DNA of 18,381 bases from positions 1 to 18,381 of the forward strand of contig SYGW01000051.1 of the NCBI GenBank assembly GCA_005800255.1. The letters are read 5' to 3'. The stretch's first letter is position 1. Each line of letters opens with the position of its first letter. Position numbers and translations under genes: made by a program. The DNA comes from Nitrospiraceae bacterium (GTDB taxonomy: Bacteria > Nitrospirota > Nitrospiria > Nitrospirales > Nitrospiraceae). Positions 6,288 to 14,460 of this stretch are shown one piece after another. The notes beneath the pieces were generated by a model. That model saw nothing but the letters and a program-made list of their open reading frames with translations. It was not told the origin of the DNA and did no database searches.

Positions 6288-8009
6288 ATGAGAATGTGGC
6301 AACGGAGCTTGCTCATTGTACTTGGCCTGCTGACGGTATGGGGGGCAACTGCCTATGCCCAGGTGCCCAGTGCACCGGTCGGAGATTTTCCCTATACCGG
6401 AAATCGAACGGCGGTCTGGATCGTCGCCCAACTCCACATCCTATTTGCCGGATTCATTCTTGGGGCTCCGATCTTTGTTGTGATCTCGGAATGGTTGGGG
6501 TATCGGCGGCAAGATCCGCGGTATGACCGGTTGGCCAAAGAGGTGACCAAGGTCACCGTTATCCTGTACAGCATGACCGCGCTGACCGGGGGGCTGTTCA
6601 TATTTGTCCTGCTGGCGACCTATCCGCAGTTCACCACGTGGCTCATCAATCACTTCTTCCTGATCTTTGCGGTGATCTATCCCCTGTTGTTCATCGGGGA
6701 GACGATCGTGCTGTACCTCTACTTCTACAGCTGGGACTCGTGGAAGGGTGAGAAGAAGGGGCGTCACATCGCGCTCGGTGTGTTGCTGAACTTGATTGGG
6801 ACGGTCACATTGTTTGTGATCGATGGCCCAACGTCCTTCATGAACACGCCGTCCAAGGCGGTGGAAGGCATCTCGCTGGCTGATTTTATCCAGACGGCTT
6901 CGCTGTGGGATAAGATTTTCAATTATTCCTGGATGCCGTTGAATCTGCACCGGCTGGTCGGCAACGTCACCTTCGGCGGATTTATCGCCGGCCTGATCGC
7001 GGCCTACATGTTCATGGGGGCCGAGAGCGACGAGGAGCGGTCCTACTACGATTGGATGGGCTTTGTCGGTAATCTAATCGGAGTGGGCGCGCTGTTGTTT
7101 CTGCCCTTCATGGGGTATCTCCTGGCCTACGAGCTCTGCGACTACGATGCCTCCATCTGTCCGTACATGATGGCCGACCAGCTCTCGATGTTCTTCGAGA
7201 TGCAAGGAGCCATGATCGGGCTGATCTTCTTGGCGAGCAACTACTATATCTGGCTCAGCATGAAGCGCATCGAAGGGGTCGAACGCGTACGGATGTCTGT
7301 GCTGAGCATGCTGGTGATGATCGCGCTGCCCTTTGTGATGACCTATACCTGGACGATCTTCCCGGCGCCGGATCCCAAGTCGCTGGGCGTGCTGTTGCCG
7401 CTGGTACTTGCGCCGCTGGTCTTGGGCAAGGTCATTCCCCCGCTCGGCCGGATGACCGTGTCCTCCCGGGTGTTCATCAAGATCGGCTTTCTGATGGTGG
7501 TGGTCGGCAACGCGATATGGATGACCCCGCACGGGTTTGTGGCCACCCAGGCGCTGGCGACCGAGCATCTGGAGCTGCCTTCCGACTACGGATTTCTGGC
7601 CTTGATGCCGGCGAAGAACAGCGCGGCGTTTACGCTAGTCTTTGTGACGGTCATGAACTACATCCTGTACAACAGGGCCATCAGGCAGGGGACGATCGTC
7701 TGGGGCAAGATCGACTTCGCCTCCCAGTTCGTGTTGATCTTCCTGGCGTTCAGCGCGATCTGGACGATGGGCTTGATGGGGGCGGTGCGGTCGTTGCTCC
7801 GGAAATACTTCCATACGTACAACCTGTTGCCGGACTTCACCGTGGAATCCTTCACGCCGACCCTGTCCTATGCGGCTTGGTGGATTACCGGGATTACGTT
7901 GGTGTTTTATATTGTGGTGAGCTTCGCCATCGTGGTGACCTTGCGGGTGGCGAATCCGAAGAAGGGCCACGCAGCGGAAGCTAGGCCGGTTCCCGCGGGG
8001 GCCGAATAG
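6288..8009 (+). CDS. CydA-like (cytochrome bd subunit I-like) membrane protein, copy 1
   Basis: The protein is 573 residues, with a signal-like N-terminus ending TAYAQ (about 20-25) and some 13-14 hydrophobic helices. Alignment by eye to CydA places His50 (AQLHILFAGFILG) at the heme b595 His position, Glu138 (LLFIGETIVLYLYFYSWD) at a conserved proton-channel Glu, and His221 (LNLHRLVGN) at the heme b558 His. The GRQPW motif of true CydA is not seen; near the corresponding place is AIWMTPHGFVA (409-419). No cydB lies nearby. It may therefore carry b hemes and a quinone site without being a classical bd oxidase. I chose ATG 6288 because it begins the signal-like segment; the gene starts 34 bases after the preceding cytochrome. 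A second copy is at 11885. Heme content and oxidase activity are inference. Confidence 0.87.
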   Translation: MRMWQRSLLIVLGLLTVWGATAYAQVPSAPVGDFPYTGNRTAVWIVAQLHILFAGFILGAPIFVVISEWLGYRRQDPRYDRLAKEVTKVTVILYSMTALTGGLFIFVLLATYPQFTTWLINHFFLIFAVIYPLLFIGETIVLYLYFYSWDSWKGEKKGRHIALGVLLNLIGTVTLFVIDGPTSFMNTPSKAVEGISLADFIQTASLWDKIFNYSWMPLNLHRLVGNVTFGGFIAGLIAAYMFMGAESDEERSYYDWMGFVGNLIGVGALLFLPFMGYLLAYELCDYDASICPYMMADQLSMFFEMQGAMIGLIFLASNYYIWLSMKRIEGVERVRMSVLSMLVMIALPFVMTYTWTIFPAPDPKSLGVLLPLVLAPLVLGKVIPPLGRMTVSSRVFIKIGFLMVVVGNAIWMTPHGFVATQALATEHLELPSDYGFLALMPAKNSAAFTLVFVTVMNYILYNRAIRQGTIVWGKIDFASQFVLIFLAFSAIWTMGLMGAVRSLLRKYFHTYNLLPDFTVESFTPTLSYAAWWITGITLVFYIVVSFAIVVTLRVANPKKGHAAEARPVPAGAE

Positions 8010-8049
8010 TAAGTTCATTGGCGGCAGCACTCATTGGGGCGAGGCGCTC

Positions 8050-8874
8050 ATGGCTGAACAGCCGAGTTTGATCAAGAGCATAGTTAAAAAAGGCATTATC
8101 GGGACAGTCATCGGAGGCATTCTGGTAGGGGTGGCGATCGCCTTGCATTTCCCGCCCATCTTCCAGGGGATGTTCTTTGGTTACGCCATGCTGGGCGCGG
8201 CGGTCTTTATCCTGCTGGACGCGCCTTCGCTGAAGCCGATCGGCGGCGTGAAGGCGGTCATGGCCCTGGTAGTTTTTTATGCCGTCCTTTCGGTTGTCTA
8301 TATCGGGGGGGCTTCGAATCTTCCCCAGTACGATCCTGAGGACGAAAAGGGGAAGATCGAGAAGCTGCTCAAGGCCAAGCGTGCCGCCTCGGAGCAAGGG
8401 AAGGCCGAGGAGCTGCTGGCCCGCGCCAAGGCGCTCTCCGAAAAGGCGGATACGATCATGGCGCGACTGCAGGCTGTGGGTGGCGGAGCGGCGGCCGAAG
8501 CTCCGGCCGGTGGCGGAGGGGCGAAGCCAGCGGGAGTGCCGGTCGCAGCGGGGGATCTCGTGGCGCTGGGCAAGGAACAATGGAATCTGCAGGAATGCTA
8601 CAACTGTCACAAGCTGTTCGGCGAGGGCGGCAAAAAGCGCGGGCCTGAGCTCGACAACATCGGGAGCCTGCTGAAGCCGGAGGAGCTCCGCCAGAAGGTG
8701 CTCGATCCGCAAAGCTGGATGGCCGAAGGGTTCGAGAAAGAGTACGAGAAGAGGAAGATGCCGGACAAATACAAGGAACTGATGGAGGAGAAGGAGGTCG
8801 ATGCGCTGGTCGCATTCCTCTCCACGCTGAAGAATTCGGCGGTCAACACACCGAAACCGATCAAGAAGAAGTGA
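8050..8874 (+). CDS. Membrane-anchored monoheme c-type cytochrome with coiled coil
   Basis: Of 274 residues, the first 90 form two or three membrane helices (about 15-34, 36-56 and 68-88). Residues 98-142 are rich in Lys, Glu, Ala and Leu and look like a coiled coil. A Gly/Ala-rich hinge (143-168) precedes a single cytochrome c domain with CYNCH at 183-187 and a probable axial Met at 237 (RKMP). GAGG sits just before the ATG. The cytochrome domain resembles the one in the gene at 13803: both have an x-CHxxG heme region, a GPELDNIGSLL/CPDLKGIGAKL segment and a late K/RMP. The stop is one base from the next start, so translation is probably coupled to the Rieske gene. It is a plausible cytochrome subunit of the Rieske/cytochrome b complex. 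Confidence 0.9.
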   Translation: MAEQPSLIKSIVKKGIIGTVIGGILVGVAIALHFPPIFQGMFFGYAMLGAAVFILLDAPSLKPIGGVKAVMALVVFYAVLSVVYIGGASNLPQYDPEDEKGKIEKLLKAKRAASEQGKAEELLARAKALSEKADTIMARLQAVGGGAAAEAPAGGGGAKPAGVPVAAGDLVALGKEQWNLQECYNCHKLFGEGGKKRGPELDNIGSLLKPEELRQKVLDPQSWMAEGFEKEYEKRKMPDKYKELMEEKEVDALVAFLSTLKNSAVNTPKPIKKK

Positions 8875-8875
8875 C

Positions 8876-9814
8876 GTGCAGCAGCCTAAGCTGAAGTCCA
8901 GAGTCCAGTGTGCCGACCGGGAGGTCGGGGAAGTGACCAAGGTGATCGTAGACCCGATCACCAGGGAGGTCAGCCACATTGTCGTCGGCAGCGACGCCGG
9001 TGAGCCCGGGCGCCAAGTGCCGATGGCTGAAGTCCAGTCGGTCGCCGATGGCGCCGTCCAGCTACGGGCCGCTTCGACGGACTTGACGCAGTTTCCGCTT
9101 CTGAGGCGTGACGAGTATGTCACGATCCATGAGGTGGAAATTGCGCATCTCGAAGACCATCTCCACGTCGAGCCGGGCGAGGTCCTGATCCCGCTCCCGG
9201 AGCTTGAACGTAACGTCAAACGACGGACCTTCTTTACCAACTTCACCCACGCCATCGGCGCTTTGGTCGGGCTTCCCCTTGCCTTTCCGGTTCTCAAGTA
9301 TCTGATGAAGCCGATGTATGCTCCCTTCGACAATCAGTGGATTAAGATCGGCAGCGCCAACAAGATCAAGGCGGAAGACGTCGGGGTCCAGTTCAAGTTC
9401 AAAAAGAAATTCAAAGAAGCGTTCATGCCCGAGGCGGAGATCGATAAAAACATCTGGGTTCTGAAGGCTTCCCCGGCGGTGCTGGAGCAAGTGTACAAGG
9501 GGAAGGATCAGATCTTTCATGATGCCACGGGCAGGGAGATCTGGATCAACAAGCAATCAGTTCCCTATCTCGCTTATTCGGGGAAATGCCCGCATCTGGG
9601 GTGTGGCTATAAGTGGCGCGCCCACAAGGTGCTGGGCCAGGTGTTTCTCTGTCCATGCCACCTCAGCATTTACGATGCCAGCGGGAAGGTATTGGATGGG
9701 CCGGCGCCGCGCCCGCTTGATACGCTTCCGATCCGGGTGGCCGACAACGGGGATATCGAAGTAATTGATATGGAGTTCAAGGCCGGTAAAAAGGAACAGG
9801 TCCGGATCGTCTAA
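8876..9814 (+). CDS. Rieske iron-sulfur protein with N-terminal PRC-barrel domain
   Basis: This is the [2Fe-2S] subunit of a cytochrome bc-type complex, passing electrons from quinol to a c-type cytochrome. Of 312 residues, positions 4-65 match a PRC-barrel domain (DREVGEVTKVIVDPITREVSHIVV, then QVPMAEVQSV and a short final strand). KRRTFF (115-120) reads as a twin-arginine motif just before a hydrophobic helix (about 121-143). The Rieske domain has CPHLGC (238-243) and CPCHLS (259-264), giving ligands Cys238, His240, Cys259 and His262 and the Cys243-Cys261 disulfide pair. The helix should leave the PRC domain in the cytoplasm and the cluster outside. The GTG at 8876 lies one base after the upstream stop, and no Met occurs before the PRC domain. 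The stop overlaps the cytochrome b start by one base. A fused PRC domain is unusual for Rieske proteins. Confidence 0.93.
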   Translation: MQQPKLKSRVQCADREVGEVTKVIVDPITREVSHIVVGSDAGEPGRQVPMAEVQSVADGAVQLRAASTDLTQFPLLRRDEYVTIHEVEIAHLEDHLHVEPGEVLIPLPELERNVKRRTFFTNFTHAIGALVGLPLAFPVLKYLMKPMYAPFDNQWIKIGSANKIKAEDVGVQFKFKKKFKEAFMPEAEIDKNIWVLKASPAVLEQVYKGKDQIFHDATGREIWINKQSVPYLAYSGKCPHLGCGYKWRAHKVLGQVFLCPCHLSIYDASGKVLDGPAPRPLDTLPIRVADNGDIEVIDMEFKAGKKEQVRIV

Positions 9815-10908
9815 TGAGCGGGCAACCTACTGCACTCGAAAAAATTCTGGCCTTCGTCGACGAACGTGTCGGCCTCAAGCACTTGCAGGCGAAGATGCTC
9901 AACGAGCCAGTCCCGGGCGGATCCCGCTGGGCCTACGTGTTCGGCTCGGTCCTGCTGTTTATCTTCATCATGCAAGCCGTGACGGGCATTCTGCTGATGT
10001 TCTATTATGTGCCCAGCGCCGACCATGCCTACGCCAGCACCCAATATATTATCCACGAAGTGGACTATGGCTGGTTCTTGTTGAGTTACCATTTCTGGGG
10101 CTCTTCTGCGATGGTTGTGATGGTCTTTGCCCATATGTCCCAAGTGTTCTTGTGGGGAGCGTACAAGAAGCCCCGTGAAATGATTTGGCTGGTCGGCTTG
10201 GCCCTGTTTGGGATCGTGATGGGGTTCGGGTTCACCGGCTACCTGCTCCCGTGGGATCAGCGGGCCTACTGGGCCACGACCGTCGGCGTCGAGATCATGG
10301 ACAAGACCCCAATCGTGGGGGACTTCATGGCTCGGTTCCTGAAGGGCGGGCCTACCCCAGGTCAGATGACGCTCAGCCGGTTCTTTGTGATCCACGTGAT
10401 GGTTTTGCCGGCGACCCTTATGGGGTTGGCCGGACTCCATATTTTTCTTTTCCGCAAAGCCGGCCCAGCCGGACCATTCCGTGGCAGTGTGGAAGAGCTG
10501 AAAGCCAAGGCGGATTATTTCTTCCCGCGGCAAATCTGGAAGGATATGGTAGCCATGGGGGCCGTGTTCTTCACTATCTGCAGTTTGGCGTTCATTGAGC
10601 CGGTGGTATTGTTGGAGGAAGCCACGCCGGATCCAGGCGAGTACCATCCGGAGCCGGAATGGTATTTTCTCTTTTTATTCCAACTCCTGCGCTTGAAAAT
10701 TTTTTCCGGTGAATTCGGACAATTCTTGGGCGCGATTGCCATTCCCGGGGCATTCATGGCGTTGCTGGCCGCGTTGCCGTTCATCGACCGCAGTCCGGAG
10801 CGAAACATTTTCAAGCGGCCGGTCGCTCTGGTCGGCTGGATTCTTGTCATGGCCGGCATTTTGATGTTCACCGTGTCCGCGATCATCAACCGCGAGTTTT
10901 TGGACTAA
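9814..10908 (+). CDS. Cytochrome b of a bc/b6f-type complex (b6 plus subunit IV fused)
   Basis: This is the diheme quinol-oxidising membrane subunit, with seven predicted helices in 364 residues. The first four helices form the heme-binding part: His93 and His107 (YHFWGSSAMVVMVFAH) and His194 and His209. The 14- and 15-residue spacings are those of cytochrome b6; mitochondrial-type b has 14 and 14. The PEWY quinol-site motif is at 281-284, followed by three helices equivalent to b6f subunit IV. The residue aligned with the Cys that holds heme c(i) in cytochrome b6 appears not to be Cys. The ATG overlaps the Rieske stop (TAATG). With the adjacent Rieske gene it forms the core of a complex III-like enzyme. 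Confidence 0.95.
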   Translation: MSGQPTALEKILAFVDERVGLKHLQAKMLNEPVPGGSRWAYVFGSVLLFIFIMQAVTGILLMFYYVPSADHAYASTQYIIHEVDYGWFLLSYHFWGSSAMVVMVFAHMSQVFLWGAYKKPREMIWLVGLALFGIVMGFGFTGYLLPWDQRAYWATTVGVEIMDKTPIVGDFMARFLKGGPTPGQMTLSRFFVIHVMVLPATLMGLAGLHIFLFRKAGPAGPFRGSVEELKAKADYFFPRQIWKDMVAMGAVFFTICSLAFIEPVVLLEEATPDPGEYHPEPEWYFLFLFQLLRLKIFSGEFGQFLGAIAIPGAFMALLAALPFIDRSPERNIFKRPVALVGWILVMAGILMFTVSAIINREFLD

Positions 10909-10937
10909 TTTCATTTGGTTTGAATGGCTTCTTGGCT

Positions 10938-11858
10938 ATGACGGAACAGTCAGTCAACATGCCGCCCGTCAAACTTGGTTTGGCCGTGGCTTGGTCGGCC
11001 TTGTGGACCGGGATCCCCTTTAAAATCGTCGTAGTTTTGCTATTGCTGGCGGCTGGGCTCCATCCGTGGGAGCCTGTAGGGTTGGCCTTTCTGCTCCTGC
11101 TTTCTATTCCGATCGACATCTGGGCTGTCGGCCTGAGTGCCAGGACGGTCTTCTTGGAGCGACTTCACGTGCAGCCGCCCGAGGGGCTTGGTATGGCCCT
11201 GTGGTGGAGGGGGATGGCGCTCAACGTGCTCTACTTCCCCTTGGCCTATTTTATCGAAAGCCAGACCACGGCGCTGTCCAAGGCCGTCACGGGCCATATC
11301 ATGGAGACGGAACTCCTCAAAGCGTGGCCGGTGGCCGAGCGGATCAGCATTGATCTGACTCTTTGGAGCTCGGTTGCCACGATGATGCTCATTGCGTTGG
11401 TCCTGGGCTGGTTATTCCTGTTCGGAAAGATCGTTGCCCGGCAAGCGGCCGGCGCACAGCCCTCGAATGCTTCGTACCAGGCGCTGATTCGCCAATGGGA
11501 TTTGATGCGGGTGCCCTCCGATCAGCCCCTCCTGTTGACCGCATTCGCTGCGAGCGGCCTGTTGCTGGTGTTCTTATTCTGGGGGTTCATGCCGGTGACG
11601 ACACCGCATCCGCATGAGCAGTACAAGAAGGAAGAGGTCAAAACCAAGCCGACTATCAAGCCGACGGAAGTCTTGCAAAAGAGCGAAAAGTTGTTGGTGC
11701 AGGCAGAGGGGGCCGTTCAAGCCTTGGAAGAGCAGAAGGCCAAGGAAGAGGCGGAACAAAGCAAGAGCAAGGGAAAGGGCAAGGCCTCAGCCAAGGATAC
11801 GGCTCAGGCCAAGATTGAGCCAGGCAAACCGGCCAAGCCTGGGCCGGCGAAACCCTGA
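10938..11858 (+). CDS. Unrecognised five-helix membrane protein with charged tail
   Basis: I do not recognise a family. The 306-residue protein has about five membrane helices (roughly 13-40, 48-67, 92-107, 140-163 and 197-219). A tail of about 85 residues (222-306) follows, very rich in Lys, Glu, Ala and Pro and partly coiled-coil-like (VLQKSEKLLVQAEGAVQALEEQKAKEEAEQ). There are no CxxCH motifs, and no pair of membrane His residues suggests a b heme. ATG 10938 is chosen over a TTG at 10920; neither has a good Shine-Dalgarno. It begins 29 bases after cytochrome b and ends 26 bases before the second CydA-like gene. The position between two heme-binding membrane subunits argues for a structural subunit that holds the complex together; this is inference. 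Confidence 0.82.
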   Translation: MTEQSVNMPPVKLGLAVAWSALWTGIPFKIVVVLLLLAAGLHPWEPVGLAFLLLLSIPIDIWAVGLSARTVFLERLHVQPPEGLGMALWWRGMALNVLYFPLAYFIESQTTALSKAVTGHIMETELLKAWPVAERISIDLTLWSSVATMMLIALVLGWLFLFGKIVARQAAGAQPSNASYQALIRQWDLMRVPSDQPLLLTAFAASGLLLVFLFWGFMPVTTPHPHEQYKKEEVKTKPTIKPTEVLQKSEKLLVQAEGAVQALEEQKAKEEAEQSKSKGKGKASAKDTAQAKIEPGKPAKPGPAKP

Positions 11859-11872
11859 CCCCAGTGTCTGAC

Positions 11873-11878
11873 GAGGAG
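11873..11878 (+). promoter_or_regulatory. Shine-Dalgarno that fixes the second CydA-like start
   Basis: GAGGAG ends six bases before ATG 11885. An upstream in-frame GTG at 11864 would place this site inside the gene, so ATG 11885 is the better start. Confidence 0.7.
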
Positions 11879-11884
11879 AATGTC

Positions 11885-13735
11885 ATGATGAACCAGGGCG
11901 ACGATCCGACCGGCGGCACTGCAGGAGAGCAAGGACGAGGAGCTTGGCTCGCCGGGTTGTTGGTGTTTCTTGCGCTTGGGGCCATGCCGTTGCTGGGCTT
12001 TGCGCAGGATGCGCCCGCCGCCTCGGCCACTGCCTATCGCGACATCCCTGGATTGGGCAGCCGGAACATGGTCTGGGTTGTCGCTCAGCTCCATCTGTTG
12101 CTGGCCGGTTTCGTGCTCGGTGTGCCGATCTTCGCCTGGTTGTGCGAACTCGTCGGGTGGAAGACCGGCGAGAAGCGCTATGACAAGCTGGCCAAGGAGT
12201 TTACCAAGCTGTTGACCTCCTCCTATGCGACTACGGCGCTCTTCGGCGGAATCTTGTTGTTCCTGCTGATCGGTTTCTACCCGAAGCTGATGAACTATCT
12301 GGCGGATGTCTTCTTTCCGTCGTTCATCGTCTACTGTCTGCTCTTCTTAGTGGAAACGGCAACCCTCTACCTCTATTGGTATGGCTGGGATGCCATGCAG
12401 GACAGCAAGAAGGGGCTGCACCTGTTTTTGGGTTTCCTGCTCAATGTCTTCGCCTTCTTCATCATGATCGTGCCCAATTCGTGGGCGACATTCCAGGCGA
12501 GCCCGGTGGTGATCTCCGAAGGCACGGACCTCCAGCGGGCGTGGGCCGCGACCTGGAATCCAACCTGGTGGCCGGTCAACATTCATCGCCTGATCGCGAA
12601 TGTGGTGCTGGGCGGGTATATCTGCGGCGCCTATGCCGGCATCCGGTACCTCTCGGCCAAGAACGAGGAGGAGCGGGACCACTACGATTGGATGGGCTAC
12701 GTCGGGAACTTCATCGGCGTGTTCGGGCTTCTGCCCCTGCCATTCGCCGGCTACTGGTTGATGCGGGAAATCTATCAGTACAACCAGCAGATGGGCATCA
12801 CCCTGATGGGCGGGTTCCTCTCCTGGCTGTTCATCCTCCAGGCGATGTTGATCGGCGTCCTATTCCTCGGCTCCAACTACTACTTCTGGCTCGGGATCAC
12901 GCACCGGATCCCCGGTTCGGAGATCAAGTACCGAAAGCCGATGATGGCGATGCTGATCATTCTGCTGCTCTGCCTCGGGGTCTGGATGACGCCGCACTCC
13001 CTAGTCGCCAGTCTGGAAGAGGCGCGCAAGATGGGTGGAACGCACCATCCATTGCTGGGCGTCTTCGGAGTCATGTCCGCCAAGATGACGGTGGCCAATC
13101 TCATGATCCTGGTCACGTTCATGAGTTTCATCATGTACTGGCGCGCCGGGAAAGAGGAGACCGCCACCTGGGCCAAGGTCGCCAGGTCCCTGATGGGCGG
13201 GGTGCTCGGGGTGGCTGCGATCGTGGTCATCGTGCTCGGAGTCTGGGGCTATTTCGTTCCGGCCATCGTGCGGATCAACTACTTCTCGGTCGCTCAGGTG
13301 CTGATCGTATTGTTCGTCATGCTCACCATCACACCGCTGACGGCTCTGTTGCTGCGCAGCGCCAAGACCACGACCGAGATGGTGTGGGGAAAGATGCCGC
13401 CGCGGGCCGGCTATGCGCTTGTGCTGAACGCAGTGATGGTCATCCTGCTGATGACGCTGATGGGTTACGCCCGGTCCTCTTCACGGGTCCACTGGCACAT
13501 CTATGGGGTGATGCGCGATTCGTCGCAGTATGCGTATTCTCCTGCATTGGGCTATGCCGCAGCCTTTATGTCGCTGAATACGTTCCTCTTCTGCATGTTG
13601 GTGGCGTTTATCTTCTGGGTGGCCACCATGGGGGACAAGGCCAAGGCGAAAGAAGCGGGAGACAAGGGTCATGGAGCGCAGGGCACCTTGCCGGCGATGG
13701 CGGGCGGGTCTCCGGCGCTCGATGAGCGTAAGTAA
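11885..13735 (+). CDS. CydA-like (cytochrome bd subunit I-like) membrane protein, copy 2
   Basis: The protein is 616 residues with 13-14 hydrophobic helices and a signal-like first segment ending LLGFAQ (about 36-41). It is a clear paralog of the protein at 6288: both share AQLHxLxAGFxLGxPIF, ETxxLYLYxYxWD, HRLxxNV, YDWMGxVGNxIGV and WMTPHxxVA in the same order. His70 and His234 align with heme b ligands of CydA, and Glu157 with the conserved membrane Glu. As in copy 1, GRQPW is absent and WMTPH (367-371) is present. The C-terminal 35 residues are a charged, Gly-rich tail. No cydB follows. The two copies flank the Rieske/cytochrome b core, so they may form two quinone- or heme-bearing arms of one assembly. 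Enzymatic oxidase activity is not shown by the sequence. Confidence 0.87.
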   Translation: MMNQGDDPTGGTAGEQGRGAWLAGLLVFLALGAMPLLGFAQDAPAASATAYRDIPGLGSRNMVWVVAQLHLLLAGFVLGVPIFAWLCELVGWKTGEKRYDKLAKEFTKLLTSSYATTALFGGILLFLLIGFYPKLMNYLADVFFPSFIVYCLLFLVETATLYLYWYGWDAMQDSKKGLHLFLGFLLNVFAFFIMIVPNSWATFQASPVVISEGTDLQRAWAATWNPTWWPVNIHRLIANVVLGGYICGAYAGIRYLSAKNEEERDHYDWMGYVGNFIGVFGLLPLPFAGYWLMREIYQYNQQMGITLMGGFLSWLFILQAMLIGVLFLGSNYYFWLGITHRIPGSEIKYRKPMMAMLIILLLCLGVWMTPHSLVASLEEARKMGGTHHPLLGVFGVMSAKMTVANLMILVTFMSFIMYWRAGKEETATWAKVARSLMGGVLGVAAIVVIVLGVWGYFVPAIVRINYFSVAQVLIVLFVMLTITPLTALLLRSAKTTTEMVWGKMPPRAGYALVLNAVMVILLMTLMGYARSSSRVHWHIYGVMRDSSQYAYSPALGYAAAFMSLNTFLFCMLVAFIFWVATMGDKAKAKEAGDKGHGAQGTLPAMAGGSPALDERK

Positions 13736-13737
13736 TT

Positions 13738-13762
13738 CGGGCTGTGGCTGGGCGACAGCCCG
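13738..13762 (+). other. Intercistronic hairpin 1
   Basis: CGGGCTGT (13738-13745) pairs perfectly with ACAGCCCG (13755-13762) around a nine-base loop. It starts three bases after the CydA-like stop and lies 40 bases before the next ATG. No T-run follows. Inside a same-strand run of genes it is better read as an mRNA processing or stability element than as a terminator. Confidence 0.5.
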
Positions 13763-13802
13763 GCGGTTGGGGAACTGACACCTTACAACTGAGAAGGGCG
13801 CT

Positions 13803-14399
13803 ATGAGCGAAGTTGCGCTGTTACAGATCATCGGACTCTGTGTGATCGGCACCGGAGTCTCGATTCTCTTGTTCGTCAAGGCTCGGTTCGTCCGCGTCGT
13901 CGGCTTCGTCATGATCGTTCTGGGGCTCTTTTCCATGACGGCGCTGGGAGTGCCCCAAATGGCCTCCTTGCCGCCAGCGGAAGAGAAGTTTGACGTGGCC
14001 AACATCAAGACCGCGTCGGACATGGCGGCCATCGGACAGAAGATCTTCTTCAGCAAGGGCCAGTGCGCCCTCTGCCATTCGATCGGGCCCAGCGAGTCGG
14101 CCCGCTGTCCGGACCTGAAAGGGATTGGGGCGAAACTATCGCGGGAGTTTATTTTTGAGAGTTTGACGCAACCCCAGGCGTACATTTATTTGGACTATCG
14201 GCACGAGGGGCCGCCGAAGGAGTACCCGGCGCGCATGCCCTATATCAACAAGAACCCGATCGGCTTGTCGAAGAATGAGATCCTCTCCGTGATCGCCTTC
14301 TTGCAGCAGATGAGCGGGGAGCCGATTACCGTGAGTCCGGAAGAGATTACCCAGACGGCTCAAGCGACGGCGCCGGTGGCGATCGCGCACGCGCAGTAA
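13803..14399 (+). CDS. Membrane-anchored monoheme c-type cytochrome
   Basis: Of 198 residues, two helices (about 5-25 and 30-50) precede a single cytochrome c domain outside the membrane. The heme site is CALCH (88-92) and the probable axial Met is 145 (ARMPYI). An additional Cys102 (SARCPDL) sits shortly after the heme motif. GAGAAGG lies just before the ATG. The domain resembles that of the gene at 8050 in spacing and in the segment after the heme, so it is the module-B counterpart of that gene, without its coiled coil. A hairpin lies on each side of the gene. It probably relays electrons between the CydA-like or cytochrome b subunits and soluble carriers. Confidence 0.9.
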   Translation: MSEVALLQIIGLCVIGTGVSILLFVKARFVRVVGFVMIVLGLFSMTALGVPQMASLPPAEEKFDVANIKTASDMAAIGQKIFFSKGQCALCHSIGPSESARCPDLKGIGAKLSREFIFESLTQPQAYIYLDYRHEGPPKEYPARMPYINKNPIGLSKNEILSVIAFLQQMSGEPITVSPEEITQTAQATAPVAIAHAQ

Positions 14400-14407
14400 C
14401 CACGAGA

Positions 14408-14434
14408 CGGCATCCGAGGGCCGGAGGGATGCCG
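14408..14434 (+). other. Intercistronic hairpin 2
   Basis: CGGCATCC (14408-14415) pairs perfectly with GGATGCCG (14427-14434) around an 11-base loop. It begins nine bases after a stop codon and ends 26 bases before the next ATG, and no T-run follows. With the hairpin at 13738-13762 it brackets one cytochrome gene, which suggests segment-specific mRNA stability. Confidence 0.5.
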
Positions 14435-14460
14435 GTCCTGGCACAGAGGGGTGGAAGATT

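Noticed and set aside
6288..8009. Naming the gene cydA and calling a cytochrome bd oxidase
   Set aside because: GRQPW is missing and there is no cydB, so only CydA-like is supported.
7981..9333. 450-codon open frame on the minus strand
   Set aside because: It is a mirror of the membrane cytochrome and Rieske genes, whose heme and cluster motifs fix the plus strand as coding.
12376..13725. 449-codon plus-strand frame overlapping the second CydA-like gene
   Set aside because: It is out of frame with the conserved CydA-like protein and gives a Gly/Arg/His-rich product without domains.
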